Shown piece by piece: positions 1-9,515 of a DNA stretch of 64,000 nucleotides. The stretch lies in NCBI RefSeq assembly GCF_000013665.1, contig NC_007912.1:2528501-2592500 (forward strand), written 5' to 3'. Position 1 is the first letter of the stretch. Each line of letters starts with the position of its first letter. This DNA is from Saccharophagus degradans 2-40 (GTDB taxonomy: Bacteria; Pseudomonadota; Gammaproteobacteria; Pseudomonadales; Cellvibrionaceae). The position numbers were made by a program, and so were the translations under genes. The notes beneath the pieces are model-generated. The model searched no databases, was not told where the DNA came from, and was given only the letters and a program-made list of their open reading frames with translations.

Positions 1-334
1 AGTTAGCGTAGCTATTTGCGAAAAAGAGTTAGAGAAAGCCAAGGTTCCGGTAAACATCATGATCGACTGCAGCCACGCTAACTCTAATAAAAACCACGAG
101 CTACAGCCGCTGGTAATGGAAAATGTGAGCAATCAAATTATTGAAGGCAACAAATCGATTATAGGCGTGATGATTGAAAGTAATATTGGTGCTGGCAACC
201 AGAGCATCCCTGATAATCTCGATGATTTGGCCTACGGTGTGTCTGTTACCGATGCCTGTATTGATTGGCAATCGACGGAAGATTTACTGCTTAGCACTGC
301 AAGTAAATTACGAGAAGTTTTACCCAAGCGCTAA
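1..334 (+). CDS. DAHP synthase, C-terminal part (5' end outside window)
   Basis: The reading frame is open from position 2 to the stop at 332-334 and gives the last ~110 residues of a class I 3-deoxy-7-phosphoheptulonate synthase, which joins phosphoenolpyruvate and erythrose-4-phosphate at the entry to the shikimate pathway. The match is to the conserved C-terminal stretch IDCSHANSNKNHE, followed by GVMIESNIGAGNQ and GVSVTDACIDW, which belong to the AroF/AroG/AroH family. The N-terminal half lies outside the window, so I cannot tell which feedback-sensitive isozyme (Phe, Tyr or Trp type) this is and give no symbol. A clear intrinsic terminator follows 37 bases downstream, so this gene ends its transcript. 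Confidence 0.93.
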   Translation, partial: VSVAICEKELEKAKVPVNIMIDCSHANSNKNHELQPLVMENVSNQIIEGNKSIIGVMIESNIGAGNQSIPDNLDDLAYGVSVTDACIDWQSTEDLLLSTASKLREVLPKR

Positions 335-370
335 TTAGCTGCATGAAACACAAGTAAGCACATTAAATAA

Positions 371-414
371 AGCCCGTAGCCCTTTGAAATTTAAAGTGAT
401 ACGGGCTTTTTTTT
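371..414 (+). terminator. Intrinsic terminator after DAHP synthase
   Basis: Perfect 8-bp arms AGCCCGTA (371-378) and TACGGGCT (400-407) enclose a loop with a smaller internal CTTT/AAAG pairing. The second arm runs straight into an eight-T tract. Confidence 0.85.
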
Positions 415-692
415 GTTGGGCTACCGAATATTTTTGGCACTAAATTCTTCATACTAACGCCTTATTCAATGTATTCATAAGCAGGTACTTTTCTAATAAA
501 TAAATTATGAAAAAGTGTGGCTTTTTCGAGCGCATACTGGTAATTTCTTATACAGCTTACGAGATAAGCCTATTTGCTATTAGATACCTTGCACTACCAC
601 TGAGTGGCACCTATCAGGCAAGAGGTAGTAAATATAAACGTAATCTACTGCATGGATCGCACTTCATTTAAAAAAAAGAGAAGGCAGTAGGA
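415..692. other. Intergenic stretch, no gene seen
   Basis: This AT-rich stretch between the DAHP synthase terminator and the orphan gene at 693 holds no convincing ORF or RNA gene. It presumably carries the promoter of the gene at 693, but I could not pick a -35/-10 pair with good spacing. A short inverted repeat CCACT-G-AGTGG lies near 598-608 and is too small to interpret. Confidence 0.5.
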
Positions 693-1133
693 ATGAACAA
701 TACAAACAACTTATACGCAGAGCCCGCAAACACGAGCTTTAACGTACAAGAAGTGGCATCAGGCATTGATACTTTCGATGTTTTTGGTGATATTTCTGAC
801 CCACTTTCCGCTTGGTACGATATGAGAGTCGCTGAAATGGCCGGGTTCGATTATCTCTTTGTACCTGAAGAGCTTGGAGATCAGCTACAATCTCGCGAAA
901 CAGTAGAAGACTTTCTACTACAATCGCAAACTCTACTTGGCGCAGAGCCAGAAAGAACTACCATTCTCACCTATACCGCAGGCAAAAAGCCCTCGTTTAA
1001 GCGCTATAACGCAGAATGGGCCGGTAGCTATATTGTTGATTTAAGCGTTGCAAGCCTAGAAAACTCGGCTCAGCTTGAATTCATACAAATGCTATTTGAG
1101 CACAGCGAAAAACTCGTATTGAGTATTGAATAA
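693..1133 (+). CDS. Orphan 146-residue acidic cytoplasmic protein
   Basis: I do not recognise this family. The product has 146 residues, is acidic, and has no signal peptide or membrane segment, so it is probably cytoplasmic. It reads as a compact globular protein with a conserved-looking core (FDVFGDISDPLSAWYDMRV, then EMAGFDYLFVPEELGDQ) and a helical C-terminus. An AGGCAGTAGGA ribosome binding region stands just before the ATG. The gene is monocistronic: a long leader precedes it and a strong bidirectional terminator follows within a few bases of the stop, shared with convergent nfuA. Codon use looks like that of its neighbours. That it is a real gene is likely from the SD, terminator and good frame; its function is unknown. 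Confidence 0.7.
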   Translation: MNNTNNLYAEPANTSFNVQEVASGIDTFDVFGDISDPLSAWYDMRVAEMAGFDYLFVPEELGDQLQSRETVEDFLLQSQTLLGAEPERTTILTYTAGKKPSFKRYNAEWAGSYIVDLSVASLENSAQLEFIQMLFEHSEKLVLSIE

Positions 1134-1157
1134 AAAAGGGCCTTTAAGGCCCTTTTT
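1132..1157. terminator. Bidirectional terminator between orphan gene and nfuA
   Basis: GGGCCT (1138-1143) pairs with AGGCCC (1147-1152) around a 3-base loop. It is flanked by six As on the left and five Ts on the right, so it can end transcripts from both convergent genes. Confidence 0.85.
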
Positions 1158-1188
1158 ACTTTTTGTAATCCAGCAGCCTGCACCAGAA

Positions 1189-1800
1189 TTAATAATAAGC
1201 GTGTGATTTATCCGTATGGTCTGTCGCATCGCGCACGCCTTTTATCTCTGGCACCCGCTCCATCAGTGTTTTTTCTACGCCTTGCTTCAAGGTCATATCA
1301 ACAGCACTACAACCTTGGCAACCGCCACCGAATTTCAACACAATATGCATATCATCGGTAATAGCTTCTAGGCTTACATTGCCACCATGAGCTGCAAGGC
1401 CTGGGTTTACCTCGTTGTACAGCACATAGTTAATACGATCTTCGATCGTGCTGTCCTCGGTAATTTTAGGCATTTTAGAGTTGGGGGCACGAATAGTAAG
1501 CTGCCCGCCCATCTTATCGGCTGCATAATCGACTTTTGCTTCATCTAAAAACGGTACGCTGCGGCCTTCAAAGTAGGCTTTAAAGCCATTTAGCTCAACA
1601 ATAATATCGCCCTCTTTTTCTTCACCCGGTCGACAATACGCAATGCAGGTTTCAGCTTGCGGCGTGCCAGGCTTGGAAACAAACATTCTAATACCGGTAC
1701 CTTCTTCGTTTTGACTTTCTAACAGCCCCTTAAGGTAAGTTTGCGCGGATTCAGTAATATTAACGTTCAGTTGTGCTTGATCGGACATTGTTTGGCTCAT
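1189..1800 (-). CDS. nfuA: Fe/S biogenesis protein NfuA
   Basis: NfuA is a cytoplasmic iron-sulfur carrier that holds a [4Fe-4S] cluster at a dimer interface and passes it to client enzymes such as aconitase. The 203-residue product has the two expected parts. The N-terminal degenerate A-type (IscA-like) domain spans roughly residues 10-105 and lacks the full cysteine set. The C-terminal Nfu domain spans roughly 115-200 and has the ligand motif GGGCQGCS (CxxC). The length is close to the ~191 residues of E. coli NfuA. The ATG at 1800 is preceded by GAAAG; a second in-frame ATG four codons later has no better site. The gene stands alone, convergent with the orphan gene and divergent from metH. 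Confidence 0.95.
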   Translation of the reverse strand: MSQTMSDQAQLNVNITESAQTYLKGLLESQNEEGTGIRMFVSKPGTPQAETCIAYCRPGEEKEGDIIVELNGFKAYFEGRSVPFLDEAKVDYAADKMGGQLTIRAPNSKMPKITEDSTIEDRINYVLYNEVNPGLAAHGGNVSLEAITDDMHIVLKFGGGCQGCSAVDMTLKQGVEKTLMERVPEIKGVRDATDHTDKSHAYY

Positions 1801-2047
1801 ACTGCTTTCAATAAAGACCTAGTAAATTTGTCGGTTATTTTAGCTAAATAGTGAAGGCAAAGAAACCAGTACTTCATTTAAGCCCGTTAAATACCATTAA
1901 TAGCGGTGTAAGTACCAAGTTTGCAAGGTTTTACAGCCTCGAACTGCGCCTCACAATGGCCAAACACCGCGCCAAAAGCGTCACATTCTGGTAAACTCCC
2001 GCGCTAAATCGAAATATTTTGATATAGATATCCAAGGTAACTGCAGT

Positions 2048-5000
2048 ATGAATCCCCAGCTAAAGCAACGTATCGACTCCCTTTATGCCGCCCTCGAAGA
2101 GCGCATCCTAATTTTAGATGGCGCAATGGGCACCATGATACAGAGCTACAAACTGCAAGAAGCGGATTATCGCGGCGAGCGATTTGCAAACCATCACCAG
2201 GATTTAGGCGGTAATAACGACCTGCTCGCCCTCACCCAGCCGGTTATTCTTAGAGATATTCACCGCGCTTACTTAGATGCGGGTGCAGATATACTCGAAA
2301 CCAATACCTTTAACTCCACACAAATATCGCAGGCCGATTACGATACTCAAGAAATAGCCTACGAGTTAAACAAAGAATCTGCAGCTATCGCTCGCGCCGT
2401 AGCCGATGAAGTAACCCTAGAAACCCCCAATAAGCCACGCTTTGTTGCAGGCGTTTTAGGGCCAACCAGCCGCACTTGTTCCATATCGCCAGATGTTAAC
2501 GACCCCGGCGCTCGCAATGTGACCTACGATGAGCTGGTAACCAACTATAAAGAAGCCACCCTAGGACTTATTGAGGGCGGCGCCGACATTATTTTAATCG
2601 AAACTATTTTCGATACGCTCAATGCGAAAGCCGCGGTTTTTGCCGTGAAAACTGTATTTGAAGACATTGGCTATGAACTGCCAATAATGATCTCAGGCAC
2701 GATTACTGATGCATCGGGCCGCACCTTATCTGGCCAAACAACAGAGGCGTTTTACAACTCCCTTGCTCACGCTAAACCTTTATCTATAGGCTTAAACTGT
2801 GCATTAGGTGCAGCAGAATTAGAGCCTTACGTGCGAGAGCTTTCGCGTGTTTCGAACTGTTATGTTTCAGCTCACCCCAACGCGGGCCTACCTAACGAGT
2901 TTGGCGAATACGATCAAAGCGCCAAAGAAATGGCCGATGTAGTAGAAAAATTTGCAGTTAAAAACTACGTCAATATTATCGGTGGCTGCTGCGGTACCAC
3001 GCCGCAACATATTAAAGCTATCGCCGAGACTGTAAGCAAATACCCTGCTCGCAAAATTCCAGATATCGAGCCCCAATGCAGGCTCGCAGGCCTCGAGCCT
3101 TTTAATATCTCTAAAGACTCCCTTTTTGTAAACGTGGGCGAGCGCTGTAACATTACCGGCTCGGCCCGCTTTAAACGCCTTATATTAGAAGGCGATTACA
3201 CCACTGCCATTGAGGTCGCTCTACAGCAAGTTACCGACGGTGCCCAGATAATTGATATCAACATGGACGAAGGCATGCTAGATGCCGAAGCGGCCATGAT
3301 TAAGTTCTTAAACCTGCTTGCAGGTGAACCCGATATTGCACGTGTTCCAATTATGGTGGATTCCTCCAAGTGGGATGTAATTGTTGCCGGTTTAAAATGC
3401 ATTCAAGGTAAACCCATTGTTAACTCCATTAGCCTTAAAGAAGGTGAAGCGGAGTTTATTGAGCGCGCCCGTCTCTGCAAACTCTACGGTGCAGCGGTTA
3501 TCGTTATGGCGTTTGACGAAGATGGTCAAGCAGACACAGCGCAACGCAAAATCGAAATTTGTGAACGCTCGTATAAAGTACTTACCGAACAAGCTGGCTT
3601 TCCGCCCGAAGACATTATTTTCGACCCCAATATTTTTGCTGTAGCAACAGGTATTGAAGAGCATAACAATTACGCCGTAGACTTTATTGAAGCCACTCGC
3701 TGGATTCGACAAAACCTACCTTATGCCGGCGTATCGGGTGGTGTAAGTAACGTGTCTTTCTCATTCCGTGGCAACGACCCCGTACGAGAAGCCATTCACT
3801 CTGTATTCCTTTACTACGCAATTCAAGCGGGTATGAATATGGGCATCGTAAACGCCGGGCAGCTAGCTATTTACGACGACCTACCCAAAGAACTAAAAGA
3901 CTGTGTTGAAGACGTTATTCTTAACAAGAACGATAACGGTACCGAAGCACTCTTAGAAATTGCAGAGCAATACCGTGGCGATGGAAAAGCGCAGGCCAGC
4001 AAAGAAGATTTGGCCTGGCGCGAATTACCCGTAGAAAAACGCTTAGAGCACTCGCTAGTAAAAGGGATTTCTGCCTATATTGAAGCCGACACCGAAGAAG
4101 CGAGACAAAACGCGAGCAAGCCTATCGATGTAATCGAAGGGCCATTAATGGCTGGCATGAACGTTGTTGGCGACCTGTTTGGCTCCGGTAAAATGTTTTT
4201 ACCGCAGGTTGTTAAGTCTGCACGTGTAATGAAGCAGTCCGTTGCCTACTTACAGCCGTTTATCGAAGCCGAAAAAACCGAAGGCGCTCGCAGCAACGGT
4301 AAAATACTAATGGCCACCGTTAAAGGCGACGTACACGATATTGGTAAAAATATTGTTGGCGTAGTATTGCAGTGTAACAATTTTGATGTTGTTGATTTGG
4401 GCGTTATGGTGCCGTGCGAGAAAATTATCGACACAGCAATAGCAGAAAACTGCGACATGATTGGCCTATCAGGCCTTATTACACCATCGCTAGATGAGAT
4501 GGTGAATGTCGCGCGCGAAATGCAATCTCGCCAAGTAAACTTACCTCTGCTTATAGGTGGAGCCACTACGTCTAAAGCACACACCGCAGTTAAAATTGAC
4601 CCTCAATTTTCGCTAAACCAAGCCGTGTATGTTGCGGATGCTTCGCGTGCAGTTGGTGTCGCCTCCAAGCTTCTATCCTTAGATCAACGCGGGCCTTTTA
4701 TTGCGTCCATAAAAGAAGAGTACGAAGCCGTTCGCGAGCGCCGAGCAAATAGAACAAGCAACAAGCAGCTTGCTACTTACGCCGACGCAGTCAACAAAAA
4801 GCTACAGCTAGATTGGAATAAATTTACCCCGGCGGTACCCGCTTTTACCGGAACTAAGGTTTTCGAAAATTATCCGCTCGAAAAACTGGTTGAATATATA
4901 GATTGGACACCATTCTTTATTAGCTGGGACCTTGTAGGTAAATACCCGAAGATTTTTAAAGATGAAGTTATCGGCGAAGCAGCAACTCAGCTATTTAAAG

Positions 5001-5749
5001 ACGCACAAGAAATACTTAAAAAGCTCATAGATGAAAAGCTTATTCAAGCTAGCGCAACTATAGGTTTTTGGCGTGCAAATACTATTGGTGACGACGATAT
5101 TAACGTTATGGACGACAACGGCAAAACACTAGCCGAGTTACATCATATTCGTCAGCAACAAATTAAAAATGGAGCCGACGATGTGCTCATGTCTCTTGCG
5201 GACTTTGTAGCACCTCAAGATACCGGCCTTAATGACTACATTGGCGGCTTTGTTGTAACCGCTGGCCACGGGGTAGATGAGCTAGCTAAAGAGTACGAAG
5301 CAAAAGGTGATGACTACAATGCAATCATGGTAAAAGCGCTTGCAGATAGACTTGCAGAAGCTTTTGCAGAGCATTTGCATCAGCGCGTTCGCAAAGAGTT
5401 TTGGGGTTACGACCAGGACGAGAACCTCGCAAACGAAGATCTTATACGAGAAAAATATCAAGGCATTCGCCCCGCACCAGGCTACCCCGCATGCCCAGAT
5501 CACACAGAAAAGCGCGCTTTGTTTGACTTACTGGATGCGGAAGCAACTACAGGCGTTCAACTTACCGAGCACTACGCCATGTACCCTACCGCAGCAGTTT
5601 CTGGCTGGTACTTTGCTCACCCGAAGGCAAAGTATTTCAATACGGGCAAAATAGCGAAGGACCAAGTTGAATCTCTAGCGTCGCGCAAAGGGTTAAGCAC
5701 CGCAGAAATGGAAAAGTGGCTGCAGTCGGTACTTGATTACGATATTTAA
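2048..5749 (+). CDS. metH: Cobalamin-dependent methionine synthase MetH
   Basis: MetH moves the methyl group of 5-methyltetrahydrofolate to homocysteine through methylcobalamin. All four modules are present in the 1233 residues. The homocysteine/zinc domain carries the Cys ligands in GLNC (~residue 250) and GGCCGTT (~311). The pterin-binding domain spans ~350-620. The B12 cap and B12-binding domain have the lower-ligand motif DVHDIGKN (~760). The C-terminal AdoMet reactivation domain has [15 protein letters not shown] (~1140). The length matches E. coli MetH (1227). AAGGTAA stands upstream of the ATG. The ~250-base leader shows no B12 box, so I see no cobalamin riboswitch. A GC-rich terminator follows directly. 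Confidence 0.98.
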   Translation: MNPQLKQRIDSLYAALEERILILDGAMGTMIQSYKLQEADYRGERFANHHQDLGGNNDLLALTQPVILRDIHRAYLDAGADILETNTFNSTQISQADYDTQEIAYELNKESAAIARAVADEVTLETPNKPRFVAGVLGPTSRTCSISPDVNDPGARNVTYDELVTNYKEATLGLIEGGADIILIETIFDTLNAKAAVFAVKTVFEDIGYELPIMISGTITDASGRTLSGQTTEAFYNSLAHAKPLSIGLNCALGAAELEPYVRELSRVSNCYVSAHPNAGLPNEFGEYDQSAKEMADVVEKFAVKNYVNIIGGCCGTTPQHIKAIAETVSKYPARKIPDIEPQCRLAGLEPFNISKDSLFVNVGERCNITGSARFKRLILEGDYTTAIEVALQQVTDGAQIIDINMDEGMLDAEAAMIKFLNLLAGEPDIARVPIMVDSSKWDVIVAGLKCIQGKPIVNSISLKEGEAEFIERARLCKLYGAAVIVMAFDEDGQADTAQRKIEICERSYKVLTEQAGFPPEDIIFDPNIFAVATGIEEHNNYAVDFIEATRWIRQNLPYAGVSGGVSNVSFSFRGNDPVREAIHSVFLYYAIQAGMNMGIVNAGQLAIYDDLPKELKDCVEDVILNKNDNGTEALLEIAEQYRGDGKAQASKEDLAWRELPVEKRLEHSLVKGISAYIEADTEEARQNASKPIDVIEGPLMAGMNVVGDLFGSGKMFLPQVVKSARVMKQSVAYLQPFIEAEKTEGARSNGKILMATVKGDVHDIGKNIVGVVLQCNNFDVVDLGVMVPCEKIIDTAIAENCDMIGLSGLITPSLDEMVNVAREMQSRQVNLPLLIGGATTSKAHTAVKIDPQFSLNQAVYVADASRAVGVASKLLSLDQRGPFIASIKEEYEAVRERRANRTSNKQLATYADAVNKKLQLDWNKFTPAVPAFTGTKVFENYPLEKLVEYIDWTPFFISWDLVGKYPKIFKDEVIGEAATQLFKDAQEILKKLIDEKLIQASATIGFWRANTIGDDDINVMDDNGKTLAELHHIRQQQIKNGADDVLMSLADFVAPQDTGLNDYIGGFVVTAGHGVDELAKEYEAKGDDYNAIMVKALADRLAEAFAEHLHQRVRKEFWGYDQDENLANEDLIREKYQGIRPAPGYPACPDHTEKRALFDLLDAEATTGVQLTEHYAMYPTAAVSGWYFAHPKAKYFNTGKIAKDQVESLASRKGLSTAEMEKWLQSVLDYDI

Positions 5750-5756
5750 ACCTTGT

Positions 5757-5790
5757 GGGGCTCCCCGGCTTTAGGCGAGCCCCTTTCTAT
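5757..5790 (+). terminator. Terminator after metH
   Basis: GGGGCTC (5757-5763) pairs perfectly with GAGCCCC (5777-5783), followed by a short T-rich run. Confidence 0.75.
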
Positions 5791-5971
5791 ATAAGCAATT
5801 CAGCTCACTTCTTAAAATGCTATAACCTGTTGTTTTTAGTAGAAAATTACTAGATGCCGCAGCCGCCAAAAAAGGAGATGCAGTTCTCATTTGGTGGCGA
5901 TGCATACTTTGCCCCCTCCAGCCGTTCCTATACTCATGACTAAGTTTTAGCCAAGTTGTAAAGGGAACCCT

Positions 5972-6265
5972 ATGAAAATCAGTACCATTATCACAACCTC
6001 AATTACTGCAGGTGCCATTATTTTTTCGAGTAGCACATTCGCGAAAGACACTAAATCGGTGGTAGAAGCAAAAAAGATTATTCAAAGCTACAAAGATTTG
6101 CGGGCAACCTGCTCTAAAACTGAAGGGGACGACCGCATAACTTGCTTTTCAAAGCTTAATGATGCAAATGAAGAGTATGTAGCGGCTAAGCAATACATTC
6201 GTCAAACAACTCAAGAGGCAACAGGTGAGAACGATACCGCAGCCCACAGAGTGACGTTTCTTTAG
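5972..6265 (+). CDS. Small exported protein, unknown function
   Basis: The family is not recognised. The 97-residue product begins with a clear Sec signal peptide: a Lys at position 2, a hydrophobic Ile/Thr/Ala core, and a likely cleavage after STFA near residue 24. The mature part is ~73 residues, lysine-rich and mostly helical. It has two cysteines (in ATCSKTE and ITCFSK) eleven residues apart that could form a disulfide in the periplasm. An AAAGGGAA ribosome binding site precedes the ATG. The DUF2970 membrane protein gene follows about 55 bases later, so the two may share a transcript ended by the terminator at ~6573-6607. Confidence 0.7.
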   Translation: MKISTIITTSITAGAIIFSSSTFAKDTKSVVEAKKIIQSYKDLRATCSKTEGDDRITCFSKLNDANEEYVAAKQYIRQTTQEATGENDTAAHRVTFL

Positions 6266-6319
6266 CAAGCTTTAAAGGTGGGGAACAAAAAGTGTAGGAT
6301 ACCCGTCTACCTAAATTAA

Positions 6320-6547
6320 ATGGGCCTACATATGCAAAACGAAACGGCAGGTAAACCACCAAAGAAACCAAGCCTATGGCAGCTTGTAAAAACCACACTA
6401 TGCGCGGCTGTAGGCGTACAAACTGATGCGAACCGAGAGGTGGATTTCTCGCAATCCAGCCCCCTACCCTATATCGTAATGGGCGTACTGTTCACAATTA
6501 TATTTCTCGGTACGCTCATCACAATTGCAAATTTAGCAATTGGTTAG
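6320..6547 (+). CDS. DUF2970 small inner-membrane protein
   Basis: This short product (75 residues from the first ATG, 71 from the ATG at 6332) matches the DUF2970 pattern. It has a proline/lysine N-terminus, then SLWQLVKTTLCAAVGVQTD, then the NRE-DFS-SP signature, and one C-terminal transmembrane helix (about residues 50-72). The family is widespread in proteobacteria and has no assigned function. The start is ambiguous because neither ATG has a strong ribosome binding site. It lies between the small exported protein and a strong terminator. Confidence 0.8.
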   Translation: MGLHMQNETAGKPPKKPSLWQLVKTTLCAAVGVQTDANREVDFSQSSPLPYIVMGVLFTIIFLGTLITIANLAIG

Positions 6548-6572
6548 AGTGGAATGTCATTTCTACAGGCAT

Positions 6573-6607
6573 AAAAAAACCGACCCAGATCGTGGTGTCG
6601 GTTTTTT
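6573..6607 (+). terminator. Strong terminator after DUF2970 gene
   Basis: The arms AAAAAACCGAC and GTCGGTTTTTT (about 6574-6584 and 6597-6607) enclose a 12-base loop and end in a T run. The A run on the left also allows termination from the minus strand. Confidence 0.85.
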
Positions 6608-6718
6608 GTGCTGCTTAGCCCGGATATTGTGGGTGGTTAGTATTGTTAATTATCTAGCCTAGGTCTATTGCTCGGGTAGAGCTAGCAACATGGAGTTAGG
6701 TTTTAGAAAGTGCGGGGG

Positions 6719-6838
6719 TTATTGGCCGCTCAACCAAAACACACAGGTGGTAACAAATATTAGAATTAATGCTACCGCCGCTACTGCATCAGCAATGCTA
6801 TCGCCTTGCTCCATCATCTGAATTTCATCTTCCATCAT
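6719..6838 (-). CDS. 39-residue single-helix membrane protein
   Basis: A 40-codon frame begins with two ATGs (6836-6838 and 6833-6835) seven bases after a GGGAGA ribosome binding site on the minus strand and ends with TAA at 6719-6721. The peptide starts with an acidic, Met-rich head (MMEDEIQMMEQGDS) and then has one unbroken hydrophobic stretch of ~20 residues ending in WLSGQ. This is the classic form of a small bacterial inner-membrane protein. It lies alone in a gap that otherwise has no gene, pointing back towards the DUF2970 terminator. I do not recognise a family. The SD, double start and clean helix make it better than chance, but expression is unproven. Confidence 0.6.
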   Translation of the reverse strand: MMEDEIQMMEQGDSIADAVAAVALILIFVTTCVFWLSGQ

Positions 6839-7213
6839 TTTCTCCCATTTATTTTTGTGTTTTTAGAGTAAAAAGACAGTTACAAAGGTTTTAATAACCG
6901 TCTATGGATATAGATTCAACCGTACTTTGGCTCAGGAATCAACCCTTTTGCACAATATATATGCGGCGCCGTTAACACTTAACGGTAAAAACGTCTTTTA
7001 TATAGTGAATTGTTCTTAGATACTTACATTAATATGCTTCCTAGCCCCTATATATGGGCCAGAAGCGTGTTAGAAACCGCCAAAGGTTTCTAAAAAGCGG
7101 CCATTCCTGTATCCTTCCGCTTCTTTTCCCCACGCAAAGTAGCCGTGCACTTTGCCGCGTTTTGCAGCCAATCGGCAGTGGGTACGATTAACTTACATAG
7201 GTATATTCTCTAC
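6839..7213. other. Leader/intergenic region upstream of cysI
   Basis: There is no gene in these 375 bases. The left part must hold the promoter of the 39-residue minus-strand ORF, and the right part the promoter and leader of cysI. Two adjacent stem-loops near 7036-7093 are listed separately. Confidence 0.6.
7036..7093 (+). promoter_or_regulatory. Tandem stem-loops in the cysI leader
   Basis: The first hairpin has GCTTC (7036-7040) pairing with GAAGC (7062-7066) and, inside it, GCCC (7044-7047) with GGGC (7056-7059). Three bases further on, TTAGAAACC (7070-7078) pairs perfectly with GGTTTCTAA (7085-7093). Neither is followed by a T run, so they are not standard terminators. They lie ~120 bases before the cysI start and could be leader RNA structure or an operator. 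This is inferred from base pairing only. Confidence 0.4.
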
Positions 7214-8878
7214 ATGTACGTTTACGACGAACATGATCATAAAATCATACAAGAGCGTGTTGCGCAATTTCGCGACCAAACCAATCGGTACCTAGCTGGC
7301 GAACTGAAAGACGAAGAGTTTCTACCTCTACGCCTTCAAAACGGGCTGTACATACAGCGCCTTGCCCCAATGCTCCGTATCGCTGTTCCTTACGGTTTAC
7401 TAAGTGCTACGCAAGTTAGAAAGCTAGCGCACATATCTAGAGTGTATGACAAAGGTTACTGTCACATGACCACTCGCCAAAATGTGCAGTTTAACTGGCC
7501 AAATCTTGAAGACGTACCAGACATTCTAGCCGAGCTGGCCGAAGTAGAAATGCACGCAGTGCAAACTAGCGGCAACTGTATTCGTAACGTCACATCAGAC
7601 CAGTTTGCCGGTGTAGCTACGGATGAAATAGTAGACCCTCGCCCCTACTGCGAAATTATTCGCCAATGGTCTACGTTCCATCCTGAATTCGCTTTCTTGC
7701 CACGCAAATTCAAAATTGCGGTTTCTGGCAGCGTAGACGACCGCGCAGCTATCCATTTTCACGATATAGGCTTACAAATAGTTAAGTCAGAAAACGGCAG
7801 CGTAGGCTTCAAAGTACTTGTAGGTGGAGGCCTAGGCCGCACCCCAGTTATTGGCAGCGTAATACGCGAATTCTTAGCGGAAAACGACCTGCTTACATAC
7901 TTAGAAGCTATTTTGCGTGTTTACAACCTACACGGTAGACGCGACAACAAATATAAAGCACGTATCAAGATACTCGTAAAAGCGATGGGTCCAGAAGAGT
8001 TCGCCAAACGCGTTGAGGCTGAGTGGGAGCACATTCGCGATTCCCAAACCCTGCTTACAGACAAAGAAATCAAACGTGCAAAAAGCTTCTTTACCGCACC
8101 AGATTACGAAGCCATTGATGTGCAAGCCGCAGAAGCGGAACTTGCCAATGCTGCAAGCGAAAACAAAGCGTTTTCAAACTGGTTAGCTCGAAACGTTACC
8201 GCCCATAAAGTGGATGGCTATAAAGCAGTTACCCTTTCGCTGAAGCCAACAGGCATTGCGCCAGGCGACGTAACTGACAAACAATTAGAAATAATTGCAG
8301 ACCTTGCCGATAAGTACTCTTTTGGTGAGCTTCGAGCTACTCATGAGCAAAATATAGTATTAGCAGATGTTAAAGTTAGCGAGCTATTTAATTTGTGGCA
8401 AGAAGCCAAAGCTGCTGGCTTTGCAACGGCTAACATAGGCACGCTTACCGACATTATTTGCTGTCCAGGGGGTGACTTCTGTTCATTAGCTAACGCTAAA
8501 TCTATACCTATTGCAGAAGCTATTCAGCGCGAATTTGACGACCTAGATTATCTATACGATTTAGGCGATTTAGACCTAAATATTTCTGGCTGTATGAACG
8601 CCTGTGGCCATCACCACATTGGCCATATAGGTATTTTAGGTGTAGATAAAAAAGGCGCTGAATTTTATCAAGTGCAATTAGGCGGTAACGCTGGTAACAA
8701 CGCTGCACTTGCCAAAGTATTAGGCCCCGCCTTCTCTGCTGAAGATATGCCAACCGTTGTTCGCAAGCTCGTAGATGTTTTTGTTGAAAAACGTGTAGAG
8801 GGTGAGCAATTTTTTGAAACTTATAACCGCGTAGGTATTGAACCGTTTAAGGAGAGAATCTATGCCAAAGCTAGTTAA
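7214..8878 (+). CDS. cysI: Sulfite/nitrite reductase hemoprotein (CysI type)
   Basis: This is a siroheme [4Fe-4S] enzyme that reduces sulfite to sulfide for cysteine synthesis, of the ferredoxin-nitrite/sulfite-reductase-like type found in Pseudomonas. The 554-residue product has both halves of the duplicated fold. The C-terminal cluster/siroheme cysteines are in CCPGGDFC and SGCMNACG. The frame is open further back to a GTG at 7145. I chose the ATG at 7214 because MYVYDEHDHKIIQERV is the conserved N-terminus of the Pseudomonas-type proteins, as far as I recall them. The stop overlaps the next gene by 17 bases, so the pair is translationally coupled. No flavoprotein cysJ is nearby, as expected for this type. 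Confidence 0.93.
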   Translation: MYVYDEHDHKIIQERVAQFRDQTNRYLAGELKDEEFLPLRLQNGLYIQRLAPMLRIAVPYGLLSATQVRKLAHISRVYDKGYCHMTTRQNVQFNWPNLEDVPDILAELAEVEMHAVQTSGNCIRNVTSDQFAGVATDEIVDPRPYCEIIRQWSTFHPEFAFLPRKFKIAVSGSVDDRAAIHFHDIGLQIVKSENGSVGFKVLVGGGLGRTPVIGSVIREFLAENDLLTYLEAILRVYNLHGRRDNKYKARIKILVKAMGPEEFAKRVEAEWEHIRDSQTLLTDKEIKRAKSFFTAPDYEAIDVQAAEAELANAASENKAFSNWLARNVTAHKVDGYKAVTLSLKPTGIAPGDVTDKQLEIIADLADKYSFGELRATHEQNIVLADVKVSELFNLWQEAKAAGFATANIGTLTDIICCPGGDFCSLANAKSIPIAEAIQREFDDLDYLYDLGDLDLNISGCMNACGHHHIGHIGILGVDKKGAEFYQVQLGGNAGNNAALAKVLGPAFSAEDMPTVVRKLVDVFVEKRVEGEQFFETYNRVGIEPFKERIYAKAS

Positions 8879-9359
8879 GAATGCTCAAGTTGTAGAACAC
8901 AGCTGGGTACTAATTAGAACAGAAGAAGAATTAGCTGCTGCAGATCTCACAAGCGGTCAATGGCTTGTGCCTTACAGCGCTTATATCGCAAACACAGAAG
9001 GCTACAAAGATGCAGATCGATTCGGCTTTTGGATAGCAAGTGATGTAGACATAGAGCAAGTAAAAGCAGTGGTTAAAGATCGCAATATTATTGCTATCGA
9101 CTTTCCTGTATTTGCTGATGGTCGCGGCTTTTCACTTGCGCGTACTCTGCGAGAGCACACTGATTTTAGCGGTGAAATTCGCGCAGTTGGCAACTTCATT
9201 TTCGATCAGATTTTCTACATGTCTCGTTGCGGCTTTGACGCATTTGAGTTTGCAGAAGAAACAGACGTTAACAAAGCTTTACCGTTTTTTAGCACGTTTA
9301 GCGAAAGCTACCAAGCGGGTACCGACGAGCCACAACCACTGTTTCGTCGCAGAGCTTAG
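8862..9359 (+). CDS. DUF934 protein, sulfite reduction accessory
   Basis: This 165-residue cytoplasmic protein belongs to DUF934, a family regularly encoded directly after cysI in gammaproteobacteria and thought to help in sulfite reduction; its exact reaction is not established. Motifs visible are IAIDFPVFADGRGFSLARTLRE and the C-terminal ARCG-like region FYMSRCGFDAFEF. The ATG at 8862 lies inside the 3' end of cysI behind an excellent AAGGAGA site; an in-frame ATG at 8838 has none. A terminator follows, closing a two-gene operon. Confidence 0.9.
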   Translation: MPKLVKNAQVVEHSWVLIRTEEELAAADLTSGQWLVPYSAYIANTEGYKDADRFGFWIASDVDIEQVKAVVKDRNIIAIDFPVFADGRGFSLARTLREHTDFSGEIRAVGNFIFDQIFYMSRCGFDAFEFAEETDVNKALPFFSTFSESYQAGTDEPQPLFRRRA

Positions 9360-9382
9360 GATTTCTATTTAGTTTTACCCGT

Positions 9383-9408
9383 AAAGGAGGCTATGCCTCC
9401 TTTTTTTT
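9383..9408 (+). terminator. Terminator of the cysI operon
   Basis: AAAGGAGGC pairs with GCCTCCTTT across a 3-base loop and runs into eight Ts. Confidence 0.88.
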
Positions 9409-9515
9409 GCCTTTATTATCTTATTTAGTATCTAAATTTATCCTACCGCTCCCCGCTTAGTCACGTAAACTATACTTACATTAGCGTTAACCCTAATTAA
9501 GGAGTAAATATAACA

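Noticed and set aside
432-450. Sigma-54-like TTTGGCAC before the orphan gene at 693
   Set aside because: The -12 element needed at the fixed spacing (TTGC) is TCTT or similar, and it lies about 250 bases from the gene.
1801-2047. Possible cobalamin riboswitch upstream of metH
   Set aside because: No B12-box-like sequence or long structured leader is visible in the 247 bases; metH here may be regulated by protein factors.
7145-7213. N-terminal extension of CysI from a GTG start
   Set aside because: The extra 23 residues are not part of the conserved family start, and the region overlaps the leader.
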